Shown in pieces: positions 24,718 through 34,157 of a stretch of DNA of 49,796 bases (position 1 is its first letter; each line of letters starts with the position of its first letter). The notes beneath the pieces are model-generated. The model was not told the DNA's origin, did not search any database, and saw only the letters and a program-made list of their open reading frames with translations. The DNA is taken from assembly GCF_002068095.1 (NCBI RefSeq), contig NZ_LWIG01000012.1, positions 343,500 through 393,295 of the forward strand, written 5' to 3'. The position numbers were made by a program, and so were the translations under genes. The DNA comes from Bradyrhizobium sacchari. GTDB lineage: Bacteria > Pseudomonadota > Alphaproteobacteria > Rhizobiales > Xanthobacteraceae.

Positions 24718-26376
24718 TCAATTGAGGGTTTTGACGACGGGTTGATCGGATACCACCGCCGGAGGCGGTACGGGCACGACGGCGTTCGGCGCGATGATAT
24801 GGCCGTAAGGCCCCTTCACCTCGCCACCGGAATTGACGTAATCGTCGTAACGCTTGCGGACTTCCATCTGGCCGTTGAGGAAGAAATCGACGTCGTTGGC
24901 CGGCAGGCGGGAGTCGAGCGGCGAGGCCAGTCGCTGGCCGGGCGCCGCCGGCGCGACCAGGTGCGGCGTCACGATGATGACGAGATCGGTTTCCTCCTGC
25001 TGGTACGACTTGCTGCCGAACAAGGCCCCCAGCACAGGCACCGAGCCGATCCACGGCAATTGCGAAACGTCCTGGCGATTGCGGGTCTGCAAGAGGCCGG
25101 CAACTGCAAAGCTCTGGCCATCGCGCAACTCGACCGTCGTACGCGCATCGCGACGGGTCAACGATGGAACGGTCGTTCCCTGGATCGTCACCGCATTAGT
25201 GAAATCGAGCTCACTGACCGACGGCTCGACTCGAAGGTTGATTACACCGCGCGAGAGAACGGTTGGGACGAAGGCAAGCTCAACACCGAACTTCTTGTAA
25301 TCGATGGTGATGGTAGGAAAGCCATTCGTCGTCTGAGTCGGTATCGGCACTGGAAATTCACCGCCGGCCAAGAAGCGGGCGGCATCGCCGGACAGCGTAG
25401 TCAAGTTCGGCTCCGCTAACCGGCGAGCCAATCCCTTGGTTTCCAGCGCCGAGATCAACAAATCCACGGAGCCGCCGTTGCTCGTTCGGACGATGCTGGT
25501 CAACAAGCTTCCGAACGGCACCGGCGCTACACCGCCCGCAGCGCCAACAAGTGTATCCAATGTTCCGAGCACTGGCAGGCTGCCGGTCGGAGGAGCGCCG
25601 ACAGATCCTCCCCCAGCACCAAGAGAACCGTTGTTGGTATTGATACCACCAATCGGTGATCGACCGGCGCGTGTCACACCGCCGAGCCCGGTATTTCCGA
25701 CGTTCGTGCCATTGGCATTGGCTGCATAAAGATTTACCCCGAGGTCGCGGCCAGCCTGCCTGAAGACCTCGAGAAAGCGCACCTCAAGCATCACCTGTTG
25801 CGGCGCCGCGACGCTCATGGCGTTGACGACGACTCCACCTTTCGCGACCGTGCTGGTAGCGATTGCCATAGCCCGCTCAGCAGCCACCGCGTCGGTGGCA
25901 GTTCCACTGAGCACCACCTGCCCCTCGGATGCCGACACGCGGATACCCTGCATGCCGGTGCTGTTCCTGATGTTCTGCTGCAGATTGCCGGTATCGATCA
26001 CGACCTCGACGTCGAGGATCCCGATCTGTTTCATCGAAGAGTCAAATAATATGACGTTTGTGGTGCCGGTCTGCTTGCCCTGCACGTAGATCATGTGATC
26101 GCTCAGCGACTTCACATCGACAATTTCGGGCGAGCCGGCGACGATCGTCGCGAACGGCGTATCGACCCTGAAGGTGCGTGACTTGTTGACGACCACCTTG
26201 ACCCGCTGGACGTCGTTCATTTCGCTGACGAAGACGCCGCCGCCGGAAGACGTCCTGCGCTCCGCAGCTGCCACGCGATCAGCGGAATGGAACAACACGA
26301 TCGCGGGGCCAAGAGCTATCACGCTCAGGGCGAGAAGTCTGACACCCTTCCTATTCGAAACGCGACGGCCACCCAT
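24718..26376 (-). CDS. cpaC: Tad pilus secretin CpaC (RcpA)
   Basis: 552 residues. It forms the outer-membrane ring through which the Flp fibre leaves. Start ATG has GAGGGGG seven bases upstream. Signal peptide (about 12-38), an N-terminal pilus-secretin domain (about 55-125, with NKSRTFRVDTPFATIVAGSPEIVDV), a BON-type domain (about 130-190), a Gly/Asn-rich insert (about 225-275) and the secretin core (about 300-480) with VPVLGALFGSKSYQQEETDLVIIVTP at its end. It is separated by 452 bases from the rest of the pilus operon, so it may have its own promoter. Confidence 0.95.
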   Translation of the reverse strand: MGGRRVSNRKGVRLLALSVIALGPAIVLFHSADRVAAAERRTSSGGGVFVSEMNDVQRVKVVVNKSRTFRVDTPFATIVAGSPEIVDVKSLSDHMIYVQGKQTGTTNVILFDSSMKQIGILDVEVVIDTGNLQQNIRNSTGMQGIRVSASEGQVVLSGTATDAVAAERAMAIATSTVAKGGVVVNAMSVAAPQQVMLEVRFLEVFRQAGRDLGVNLYAANANGTNVGNTGLGGVTRAGRSPIGGINTNNGSLGAGGGSVGAPPTGSLPVLGTLDTLVGAAGGVAPVPFGSLLTSIVRTSNGGSVDLLISALETKGLARRLAEPNLTTLSGDAARFLAGGEFPVPIPTQTTNGFPTITIDYKKFGVELAFVPTVLSRGVINLRVEPSVSELDFTNAVTIQGTTVPSLTRRDARTTVELRDGQSFAVAGLLQTRNRQDVSQLPWIGSVPVLGALFGSKSYQQEETDLVIIVTPHLVAPAAPGQRLASPLDSRLPANDVDFFLNGQMEVRKRYDDYVNSGGEVKGPYGHIIAPNAVVPVPPPAVVSDQPVVKTLN

Positions 26377-26828
26377 TGCGATTCCCCCTCGCCGCGACTT
26401 CGCGGTTGTCTCCGTAAATCCACGTGCCCCGGCGTCCCAACAACTCTCCTTCGCGCACGTAGAGCTTCCGCCGGTCTTACTACAAATCCGTTACCTTCGT
26501 GCCGGCGCGCGGCCAATGACAGCCTGGTTCCGCGCCCGCAAAGGATTCTCCGACCGCGAACAGCAGCTTAGGATCATCATCCTTCATACTGCGTCGTTGC
26601 AAGGCGAGACCCCCGTCCCGCTGCCGCGGCGCATCAGAAAACTCTCCTATGTTGCCAGTGAGCACCACTCGCCAGCCAGTCCGGTACTATATTGCAGCGC
26701 ACGCGTGTGGCCCGCTCCCCGGCCCCCGCGGCGGCGACCGCTTTTCGACTTGGCGAATCTTCCTTCGGCCAAGGCGACTCAGCCTCTCCCTCGCTCAGAT
26801 GGTCCAGATAAGTTCCAGGAGAGCGGCT
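26377..26828. other. Non-coding gap inside the Tad locus
   Basis: 452 bases between the TadE-like gene and cpaC, both on the minus strand. No convincing reading frame with a ribosome site is seen. A minus-strand TATAGT at about 26683-26688 may be a -10 element for cpaC but has no clear -35. The gap probably carries the promoter of the cpaC sub-operon. Confidence 0.4.
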
Positions 26829-27245
26829 CTAGAAGGGAATGGTCGTGGATGCGCTCGGCGCATTGAGTGCCGTACCCCATATCGGCATCAGCATCTTGAA
26901 GCTTGCTTGGGAGGCTGTAACGGTCAAATTGTTGGAACTGGCCCCGACGGTCAGCGTGGGTGTGAGGTGGCCGAAATACAGGAATGGCGCCGCGGTCTGC
27001 TTGGCCGTCGTGGAGAGGGGATCCCCGGTGCAGCCGGCCGGCGACTGCGGCGGGCTTTGAAGCATGGCAGGCGAGTAGCAGCCAATCATAACCGCCCGGG
27101 CGCCGGCGGCCGCCAGTGTCCGCAACGATTGCATCGTGATGGCATAGCGTCCGAGATCGATGATAGCGAACATCAATGTGAAAAGCGGCACGAACACCAT
27201 GATGAATTCAAACGGCGCGATACCGCGATTGTCGAGCCTTCTCAT
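26829..27245 (-). CDS. TadE-like minor pilin
   Basis: 138 residues. The ATG overlaps the stop of the TadG-like gene (TGATG). Short basic leader, then G8 followed by IAPFEF, with Glu at +5, the prepilin-peptidase site and pilin Glu, and a hydrophobic helix (about 10-32). About 100 periplasmic residues follow, with two cysteines (about 52 and 70). This is the pseudopilin layout of TadE. It is the last gene of the first Tad transcript. Confidence 0.88.
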   Translation of the reverse strand: MRRLDNRGIAPFEFIMVFVPLFTLMFAIIDLGRYAITMQSLRTLAAAGARAVMIGCYSPAMLQSPPQSPAGCTGDPLSTTAKQTAAPFLYFGHLTPTLTVGASSNNLTVTASQASFKMLMPIWGTALNAPSASTTIPF

Positions 27246-28588
27246 CACTGCACCAAAGAGACGACTTGAGTGAAGGCGATTACATTTGGAGCACATCCGT
27301 CCGTGCTCAAATACGCGCCGCCACTGAGGTTGAGCGTCTTTGCGATCACACTCGAGCAGGTCGTATTGGAAGGTTGCGTCGACCCGCCAAACGACACATC
27401 TGCTTTGGGAAAGTACATCGCGCCCGCAAGCTTGATCACGCCGTTGCCGCCGATGCTGACGGTAGCCCTTGATTGATCGTCAATCAGAACCCCGTTCAAA
27501 GCAGAAGAGAAAGCGTTGGTCGTGGGAGCGGAGAGATTGACATTCCCGCCATTGATGGTGAGGCTCGAAGTCCCGAGCAATACAAGCGTTACGCCTGTGC
27601 CGCTGACCGTTCCGCCAAAGCTTATCGTTGCATTGTAGAAAAAATACGTTCCCGCGGCAAAATTGACTGTGCCCCCGGCGTTCACCTTGAGGTCGCTGTA
27701 CACTCCGCTGGCGCTGTTCGGATTCAGCGAGCAGGTCTGACCATTGGTGACATTCCCACCGCATGGTTTTGTTGATGGGCTCGTCCTCGTGTTGAACGAC
27801 GCAGCGTCCAGTCCTTGCAATGGATTGATCGCAGGAGGCATGAAGTAGTTGTGCGTCACGCCCGGATTGGCGCAGGTGTTGGTAGGAGAACAGCCAGTTG
27901 CACCAAAGACGGCCCATCCTGAACCCGTGAAAGAAGGCGTGCTGGCAAATTGGACGCTGTCATCCGACATGATCGGGCAACCCGTTCCGTTGCTGCTGGA
28001 GCTACCGGAAATCTTGAGCGCTCCGCCTCCACTGTTCGGATTAGGTCCAAGCGCCAGGGCGCACACCTTGCTCGGCAACTGAACCAGAGCAATGGCTTGG
28101 GCGGGGATGTTGACCGTGGTCAAGCCCAGCACTGCCGACAAGTACGCCGGCTGTTGCTGGCTGACCCTGGCGCGAACGGCGTTGCCGGTGCTTGAGCCTG
28201 GTGGCGGCGTTGTGAACGTGCCTGAACTGTAGGTGCCGATATCGATCTGCACGGCTCGCGAGACTCTGGTCGGAAGGCTGGATGGACACTGGGTGTCGGG
28301 ATAGGGCGTGCTGTCCTTCGGACTGGAATTGCAAAATCCATTCTGGGCCGCGAATTCCTTGCCGCGATAGTCCACCGATTGCGCGTCGCAGCTCGCGCCA
28401 GCAATCGTGCATGCAAGCCGCAAGGCGCCCGAATAGGCCCCCGAGTCAGCGGCGTTCTGTGCGTGCTTGCGGGTGACGTACCAGGATCCAGCCTCAGCCC
28501 CGAGCGCGACCGCTCCAATCAATGGTACGAGCGCGATGGCCGTTGCGAATGCGGCCGAGCCTCGTTGGGTACGGAGCAGATTGCGCAT
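27245..28588 (-). CDS. TadG-like protein with beta-solenoid C-terminus
   Basis: 447 residues from the ATG at 28586-28588 (AGGTG upstream). The N-terminus RGSAAFATAIALVPLIGAV, then WYVTRKHAQNAADSGAYSGAL, is the TadE/G Flp-assembly signature; the pilin Glu at +5 is Ala. The long periplasmic part has many Cys pairs, and its second half (about 300-440) is a ladder of short Gly/Thr/Asn strands (GGTVNFAAGTYFFYN, SSLTINGGNVNLSA, ATVSIGGNGVIKLAG), as in right-handed beta-helices. Such a protein could sit at the pilus tip or base; tip adhesin is inference. Confidence 0.88.
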   Translation of the reverse strand: MRNLLRTQRGSAAFATAIALVPLIGAVALGAEAGSWYVTRKHAQNAADSGAYSGALRLACTIAGASCDAQSVDYRGKEFAAQNGFCNSSPKDSTPYPDTQCPSSLPTRVSRAVQIDIGTYSSGTFTTPPPGSSTGNAVRARVSQQQPAYLSAVLGLTTVNIPAQAIALVQLPSKVCALALGPNPNSGGGALKISGSSSSNGTGCPIMSDDSVQFASTPSFTGSGWAVFGATGCSPTNTCANPGVTHNYFMPPAINPLQGLDAASFNTRTSPSTKPCGGNVTNGQTCSLNPNSASGVYSDLKVNAGGTVNFAAGTYFFYNATISFGGTVSGTGVTLVLLGTSSLTINGGNVNLSAPTTNAFSSALNGVLIDDQSRATVSIGGNGVIKLAGAMYFPKADVSFGGSTQPSNTTCSSVIAKTLNLSGGAYLSTDGCAPNVIAFTQVVSLVQ

Positions 28589-28596
28589 GGAAGCAC

Positions 28597-29043
28597 CTAC
28601 TGGAAGCGCTCTGAGTAGTTCAGCGTGTACGTACAAGACGTGGGACACAGCACCGACCCCATAAAAGGCGGGCGCGGCCCAATCGGAGCCAAAGTGATGG
28701 TTGTCGAAAATGTAATGTACTTCGGAGACGCAATATTGCTCGGCGAGCAGGTGGCGCCCGCATCTCCGCATTTCACCTGGAGATTGCTGATCGTATGACC
28801 GGAAACCGTCGTCTGTAGCCCTGGCCTCCATGTGACCGTGCCGTCGGGGCCGAGCGGATTGTAGTACTGGACGTACTGCCCGAAGGAGCGCAACGCCGAC
28901 CAGGCGGAGATGAACTGGAAGCCCGCGGCGGCGATGTCGACGAGCGGCACAAGCAGGAACGACACGAGGAAAATGTAAACGATCATGGTCTCAAGCCCGA
29001 CCGCGCCGCGTTGATCCGCGATAAAAGCCTTCTTGTGGCTCAT
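28597..29043 (-). CDS. TadE-like minor pilin (second copy)
   Basis: 148 residues, first gene of the pseudopilin trio. Leader ends at G13, followed by AVGLET with Glu at +5, then a hydrophobic helix (about 15-42). The rest is periplasmic with four cysteines arranged as two pairs (CGDAGATC, CPTSC), which fits disulfides. Only weakly similar to the other TadE-like product, so it is a distinct minor pilin. Eight bases precede the TadG-like start. Confidence 0.87.
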   Translation of the reverse strand: MSHKKAFIADQRGAVGLETMIVYIFLVSFLLVPLVDIAAAGFQFISAWSALRSFGQYVQYYNPLGPDGTVTWRPGLQTTVSGHTISNLQVKCGDAGATCSPSNIASPKYITFSTTITLAPIGPRPPFMGSVLCPTSCTYTLNYSERFQ

Positions 29044-29097
29044 GAGCCCACCTCAACCGATACTCACCGCGCCGGTCGTCAACCGGATCAATAGCAC

Positions 29098-29745
29098 TCA
29101 CCAGACGTGAGGGATCAGTCTCCAGCGCGATGCCTCGTAAGCGGAATATTCAGGGCAGTTGCGCCGAAGCAGATCCTCTTCGTAATAAATTCGGCAAATC
29201 TGGACGCCGACATGCAAGACGAGCAAGACCGCCGTAAGCGGCGTCGGGCTTCTCAGCACCACACCCAACACCGCGATTTCTTCCGCCAGGTACAGCGGAT
29301 GCTTGATCCACCGATACGGACCTGTCTGCACCACGTTACGCGCCTGAGGCACAAGACTGAACGACCTGCCAAGATGTCGAATGGTGACCAGCATCATGAT
29401 CATGCCGGTCAACACGCACGCGGTGGACGCCAGGTTCGGCAACGCCTGGTCGGTTTTGCCGAAGAAGGCGATCGTCCATGGCATATAGGTGCCGACGAAC
29501 GCCGCTAGCCGTGGCAGAAGGCCATCCGCTTGCGCCTTTGCCGGCGGACGCGTCATCGTCAACAGCCCCAGCAGCACGTAAAAGACAGCAAGGCAAAAAC
29601 TCGACAACAGCGACGGCCAAGGATCATTGACAGATGATCCAATCTTGATGGTGACGCCAAATGCCAGCAACATGAACCACATGCCGCCGAACAATTGCAT
29701 CGTTCGATCGTAAGAGGAGGCTTTAGACAGGGCAACCGTGCTCAT
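29098..29745 (-). CDS. ICMT/PEMT-type membrane methyltransferase within Tad operon
   Basis: 215 residues with five or six membrane helices. The C-terminal half has the isoprenylcysteine carboxyl methyltransferase/phospholipid methyltransferase pattern: GPYRWIKHPLYLAEE (about 144-158) and RIYYEEDLLRRNCPEYSAY (about 183-201), the SAM-binding elements of that fold. It starts two bases after the TadC stop and lies ahead of the TadE-like gene, so it is part of the pilus operon. Its substrate is unknown. Pilin N-methylation is a hypothesis (see findings). Phospholipid or isoprenoid methylation are alternatives. Confidence 0.87.
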   Translation of the reverse strand: MSTVALSKASSYDRTMQLFGGMWFMLLAFGVTIKIGSSVNDPWPSLLSSFCLAVFYVLLGLLTMTRPPAKAQADGLLPRLAAFVGTYMPWTIAFFGKTDQALPNLASTACVLTGMIMMLVTIRHLGRSFSLVPQARNVVQTGPYRWIKHPLYLAEEIAVLGVVLRSPTPLTAVLLVLHVGVQICRIYYEEDLLRRNCPEYSAYEASRWRLIPHVW

Positions 29746-29747
29746 GG

Positions 29748-30656
29748 CTACTTGCCGAAGCTAGCGAACGAACGCACGAGGTGCAGAATGGGACTTCCTC
29801 CCAAAATGACGAACATGGCCGGGAGCAGGAACAACACCATGGGAATGGTCAGCTTCGCGCCCAACTTGTGCGCTCGCTCTTCAAGCCTGGTAATACGTTC
29901 TCGCCGCAGGTCGACGGCGATGGTCCGCAGAGCTTGGCCCACCGGCGTTCCGTATTGCAGGCTTTGAGCGATCATGGTGCCGAACCGGCGAAGCCCGTCC
30001 GAGGTGGCCCCTAATTTCTCGAATGCCTCGCTGCGATTTGGCAGTATCCGGAGATCGTCAATAAGACTGTGCAAGACCCGCGAGACAGAAGGATTGGTCT
30101 CGCTCATTTCCTGTGCTACCCGCGCGAGCCCGCTCTCCAGACCCATTCCCGCTTCGCTGCACACAACCAGCAGATCGATCATGTCCGGCGTGCCTACCCG
30201 AATGGCAGCATCAAACCGCCGCTTCATCATCGCCAGTATCCATCGCGGTCCCAAAATCCCGATCATCACGCCGATCAGCGTGAAGGCCAGCACATCCGTC
30301 AGTGCCCTCCCGAGAAGCAGAGCGACACCCGCGGCGATGATCGGGCAAAGGAACATGCTGACGGCTTTGACACCGATCCAGGTCGGTAACGCTCGGCGAT
30401 GATTGAAGCCCGATGATTGAAGGATGGCTCGGAGCTGGTCCAGGTTTTCCTCGGCGTAGAAGCGGCGGTACCGCATGCCCAGCCATGAAAACCAACTGGT
30501 CACGTCTTGGAATGGGGCCGACCGGTAAGGGATCCCCATCACAGCGTTCGACACCCGCGTGTCCAACGCACGAAGGTGTAATTCCTGGATGATCAAGACG
30601 CAGGTCGCACTGCCAGCTGCTAGTGCGAGGGCTGCCAGAACTAGCTCAACAGTCAT
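29748..30656 (-). CDS. tadC: Tad pilus inner-membrane protein TadC
   Basis: 302 residues. A T2SF-domain platform protein of the pilus motor. Helices near 5-25, 92-140 and the C-terminal 265-300. Core motif DMIDLLVVCSEAGMGLESGL (about 157-176) and PVGQALRTIAVDLRRERITRLEERA (about 237-261). Its ATG overlaps the TadB stop by four bases (ATGA). Confidence 0.95.
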   Translation of the reverse strand: MTVELVLAALALAAGSATCVLIIQELHLRALDTRVSNAVMGIPYRSAPFQDVTSWFSWLGMRYRRFYAEENLDQLRAILQSSGFNHRRALPTWIGVKAVSMFLCPIIAAGVALLLGRALTDVLAFTLIGVMIGILGPRWILAMMKRRFDAAIRVGTPDMIDLLVVCSEAGMGLESGLARVAQEMSETNPSVSRVLHSLIDDLRILPNRSEAFEKLGATSDGLRRFGTMIAQSLQYGTPVGQALRTIAVDLRRERITRLEERAHKLGAKLTIPMVLFLLPAMFVILGGSPILHLVRSFASFGK

Positions 30657-31582
30657 AGCTCTGTTTCCCTTCTGACCATCCAGCTTATCACCACCGCTCC
30701 GAGAAGCACCGAGCCCACCGCGTAAGCCAGCAGCTTGTTTCCAACCGGATCCGTGAACAACAGATCAACCGTTTGCGGATTGGAGGCGTACAACACTGCG
30801 CCTCCGATTAACGGCGAGAGCGTCAGCGCTCGCGATGAGAAGATCACCTCTCCCGCCAGCGCCTTGGCGCGAGCAGCCAGCGCAACACGCTGCCTCACCG
30901 TGTCTCCCAGGTTTTGCAAGGTTTCAGCCAAGCTGCCACCAGACTTCAACTGGACTGCAAGCGTCACCGCAAACATTGCATATTCCGCCACTCGCGTTCG
31001 CCGATAGACAGCTTCGACAGCTTGTTCCGGAGGTCTTCCCAGATTCACCTCGCTGCATACGATGGCAAACTGGCCGGCCGTTGGTTGCGGCATGTCGCGT
31101 GCGAGGGCGCGAAATGCTTCGTGTACTGGCAGACCAGATCGAACGGTACTTGTCACCAGCTGGATCGCATCAGGAAGCTGTCGAAAAAGCTGAAGGGCCA
31201 CGCGACGTTGCTGCCATCCAAACAGGCCTCGCATCACGATGACGCCGGCGATTACGGCGGCAACGCACCCGTAGAGGATGGAATATCCGAGCAGGTGAAC
31301 CGCATAGAGAGCTGCAGCTGCTGCGAAGGCACTGGCAATCAGCACATAGGCCGGATGCCAAATGTAGGGTATGTCAGGATTGTGATTGGCCAGGCGATGG
31401 AGAAACACGGATCCGGACCCGGTCTCCAGCCGACGAATGGATGGCAGACTAGCTGAATGTGATGCTGGCATAGCAATCGCCAGCTGCCGGTCGATGCGTC
31501 TTTCCCGAGCGTCGATCCACAACGAAATGGCTGCTGCGCACATCGCGAGCGCAAGAACAGTGACAATCACGGACTCCGGCAT
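30653..31582 (-). CDS. tadB: Tad pilus inner-membrane protein TadB
   Basis: 309 residues from an ATG that overlaps the cpaF stop (TGATG) at 31582. It has an N-terminal helix (about 5-25), two more at about 80-120, and a T2SF core with LPDAIQLVTSTVRSGLPVHEAF (about 137-158) and GGSLAETLQNLGDTVRQR (about 220-237). It pairs with TadC around the CpaF ATPase. An upstream frame extension is only the mirror of cpaF. Confidence 0.95.
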   Translation of the reverse strand: MPESVIVTVLALAMCAAAISLWIDARERRIDRQLAIAMPASHSASLPSIRRLETGSGSVFLHRLANHNPDIPYIWHPAYVLIASAFAAAAALYAVHLLGYSILYGCVAAVIAGVIVMRGLFGWQQRRVALQLFRQLPDAIQLVTSTVRSGLPVHEAFRALARDMPQPTAGQFAIVCSEVNLGRPPEQAVEAVYRRTRVAEYAMFAVTLAVQLKSGGSLAETLQNLGDTVRQRVALAARAKALAGEVIFSSRALTLSPLIGGAVLYASNPQTVDLLFTDPVGNKLLAYAVGSVLLGAVVISWMVRRETEL

Positions 31583-32958
31583 CACACCTGCCTCATGGCC
31601 TCGGCCCAAGCTCCATCCAACCCGAAATAGACGAGACGGCTCTTGAATTTCGGGGTTGCGAGATTGCACCTGTAGGAGCCCGAAATACGTCCATTAACAT
31701 CTTCCTCGTGATACTCGAAGGCTGCGATGTCATTGGTCGTGATAACGTCTCCTTCCAGGCCGACCACCTCGCTGATCTGCACGATACGGCGCTGTCCGTC
31801 CCGCATGCGCTCGACCTGCACGATGAGATCCAGCGCGGCGACTATCTGAGCTCGAATGGCGCGCGACGGTAGATTCACCTGCCCCATCTGCACCATGTTT
31901 TCGATGCGGGTCAGGGCATCCCGGGTACTATTCGCGTGCACCGTGGAGATCGAGCCATCATGGCCGGTATTCATCGCCTGCAGCATGTCGAATGCTTCTG
32001 CGCTGCGTACCTCGCCAACAACGATCCGGTCAGGACGCATGCGCAGCGCATTCACCAGCAGATCCCGTTGCGTCACCTGCCCCGTGCCTTCGAGACTGGG
32101 AGGCCGGGTCTCCAGGCTGACCACGTGCGGCTGCTGAAGCTGCAACTCCGCGGCATCCTCGATCGTGACAATACGCTCGCTGTGATCGATGAACTGACTC
32201 ATGGCGTTCAGGAGCGTCGTCTTGCCGGAGCCGGTACCGCCGGAGACCAGAACATTGAGCCGGGACCGGGCGGCGATCTCCAGCAACTGGCCGATGGCCT
32301 GGCTCATTGAGCCGTTTTCGATCAATCCGGCGAGATCGAGACGGCGGCTTGGAAATTTTCGGATGGAGATGCACGGACTATGAATCGCCAGCGGCGGGAG
32401 AATGATGTTGACGCGACTGCCATCCAGCAGGCGACAATCCACCATCGGACTGGACTCGTCGACGCGCCGTCCAACCTGGGCGGCAATTTTCTGAGCGACG
32501 GACGCGATGTGATCATTGTCGCGGAACCGCACCGCAATCCTTTCCAGCTTTCCGGCTCGCTCGACGTAGACGTTACTCGGTCCGTTGACCATGATGTCGC
32601 TGATCGACTGGTCCAGCAAAAGCGGACGGAGCGGCCCAAATCCCGTCATGTCGTCCGCGATCTCGTCTGCCAGAAGAAGCTGCTCGCGACCGGACAGCTC
32701 GAGCCGTTCCTCGTTGGCGATCCCGTGGATGATTTCCTCGATCTGGCGGCGGAGAACGTCGCGCGAAACAGTCGCGGCCACTGACGGCTCAATCTGCTCG
32801 ATGACCCGCTCGCGCAGCGAGGTTGCCATCAGAGGCCGCTGCGGCGCAGGCTCGTGCCTGGGCGCAGCTGCGGGCAAGCTCGGCGGCGACGCAGGCAATG
32901 GCGTTGGTGCCGACAAATGAGCTGGCGTATCGTCGTCGCGCCTACCGAAAGTCTTCAT
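31582..32958 (-). CDS. cpaF: Tad pilus assembly/retraction ATPase CpaF (TadA)
   Basis: 458 residues. A hexameric secretion ATPase that drives Flp pilus assembly. A Pro-rich N-terminal linker (about 10-45), an N1 domain, then the ATPase core: Walker A SGGTGSGKTTLLNAM (about 237), an Asp-box region with ERIVTIEDAAELQLQQPHV, Walker B RPDRIVVGEVRSAEAFDML, and a His-box with GHDGSISTVHANS. The ATG at 32958 overlaps the cpaE stop (ATGA); an in-frame ATG eight codons earlier is the alternative start. Confidence 0.95.
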   Translation of the reverse strand: MKTFGRRDDDTPAHLSAPTPLPASPPSLPAAAPRHEPAPQRPLMATSLRERVIEQIEPSVAATVSRDVLRRQIEEIIHGIANEERLELSGREQLLLADEIADDMTGFGPLRPLLLDQSISDIMVNGPSNVYVERAGKLERIAVRFRDNDHIASVAQKIAAQVGRRVDESSPMVDCRLLDGSRVNIILPPLAIHSPCISIRKFPSRRLDLAGLIENGSMSQAIGQLLEIAARSRLNVLVSGGTGSGKTTLLNAMSQFIDHSERIVTIEDAAELQLQQPHVVSLETRPPSLEGTGQVTQRDLLVNALRMRPDRIVVGEVRSAEAFDMLQAMNTGHDGSISTVHANSTRDALTRIENMVQMGQVNLPSRAIRAQIVAALDLIVQVERMRDGQRRIVQISEVVGLEGDVITTNDIAAFEYHEEDVNGRISGSYRCNLATPKFKSRLVYFGLDGAWAEAMRQV

Positions 32959-34157
32959 CGTCCGAACAGGCTCCTCAGCCATCCCTTCCGCTCGGCGTCG
33001 AGCCCCGTGATCTCCCGTACAATGGGAGCGAGGTGACGTCGCAGTCCTGATACGTGCTTCAGCGCCGGAATTCCGAGATTGACCGCCTGGGTCATGCCCT
33101 TCCCGAGATCAGGCACCACCATGTCTGGTTCTGCACCCAACGCTTTGACGATGGCCGCCCGGGGAAGACCACCCGGGCGATCGGCACGGTTGAGCAACGT
33201 AAACACGCGATCCTTACCGGCGATATTGGTCACCGCAGCGCGCACCGCATGGGCATTGCGCAGTCCGGTAACCTCGGCTTCCAGCAGCACCAGCACGTGA
33301 CGGGAAAGCGCAATCACAGGGTGGATGGATGCCGGAAACGGCACTGGGACATCGACAACGATGTAATTGAACCGTTGGCGGAGCAGACCCAGCACGTGTC
33401 TCACGCCCGCCTCGGTGATGTCGAGGTGCGCATCCAGCTCCTCATCCCCGGAGATCAGGCAAACCCGCTCATTGACCTCGATTGCCGCGCGTTCGAGGAA
33501 CAACGTGTCCGCCCGCATCGGATTTTCCAAAGCGATGCGGAGCCCTGGACCGGGCTGAACACCGAGCATCACCGCCGTCTCGCCGCCTTGCAGATGGAGG
33601 TCGAGCAGTGCCACCTTGGCCTTGGTCGTTTCGGCCAGCTGCAGCGCGAGATTGATGGCGATGCTCGTCGCGCCGGCACCGCCCTGCGCGCCGCAGATCG
33701 AGATCACATGCCCGCCACGGTCGGGCTGGCGTGCCCCCATCGCGCCAAGCAGCTTGGGTCGCAGCTGGTCCAGCACCATGTCCCGCGTGATCGGCTTCGG
33801 CAGATATTCGGCCAAGCCGAGCTCCATCAGCGCGCGGTAGAAGGTGATCTCCCTGTTCTCACCGATCAGAGCTACGCGGACATCGGGCGGGCAGACGCTG
33901 GCCAGCCTCTCCAGTTCGGCGAAGGGATCATCGATGCCGCTGATGTCCGTCACCAACGCGAATAGATCGGTGTCGGTTTCGAGCATTCGTATCGCATTCC
34001 GGATCGTGCCACGCTTGATCGAAATGTTGCTGCCTTCGAGGCCCTTGCGCATGGCGGCCGCACTGAGCTCGTCATTCACGAAACAGACGATGCGGTTGCG
34101 CGTGACGACGGAGGTGACTTCTTCGGGCGAAGCGGCGACTGCAATGTTAGCACTCAT
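32955..34157 (-). CDS. cpaE: Tad pilus localisation protein CpaE (TadZ), ParA/MinD-like
   Basis: 400 residues. The first 140 form a receiver-like domain; a MinD/ParA-like domain follows. Its deviant Walker A reads ICGAQGGAGATS (about 150-162), lacking the usual Lys before the Thr/Ser, which is common in CpaE/TadZ proteins and suggests a polar-localisation role rather than strong ATP hydrolysis. DLHLQGGETAV and VVDVPVPFP are the other family elements. The start overlaps the cpaB stop (TGATG). Confidence 0.94.
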   Translation of the reverse strand: MSANIAVAASPEEVTSVVTRNRIVCFVNDELSAAAMRKGLEGSNISIKRGTIRNAIRMLETDTDLFALVTDISGIDDPFAELERLASVCPPDVRVALIGENREITFYRALMELGLAEYLPKPITRDMVLDQLRPKLLGAMGARQPDRGGHVISICGAQGGAGATSIAINLALQLAETTKAKVALLDLHLQGGETAVMLGVQPGPGLRIALENPMRADTLFLERAAIEVNERVCLISGDEELDAHLDITEAGVRHVLGLLRQRFNYIVVDVPVPFPASIHPVIALSRHVLVLLEAEVTGLRNAHAVRAAVTNIAGKDRVFTLLNRADRPGGLPRAAIVKALGAEPDMVVPDLGKGMTQAVNLGIPALKHVSGLRRHLAPIVREITGLDAERKGWLRSLFGR

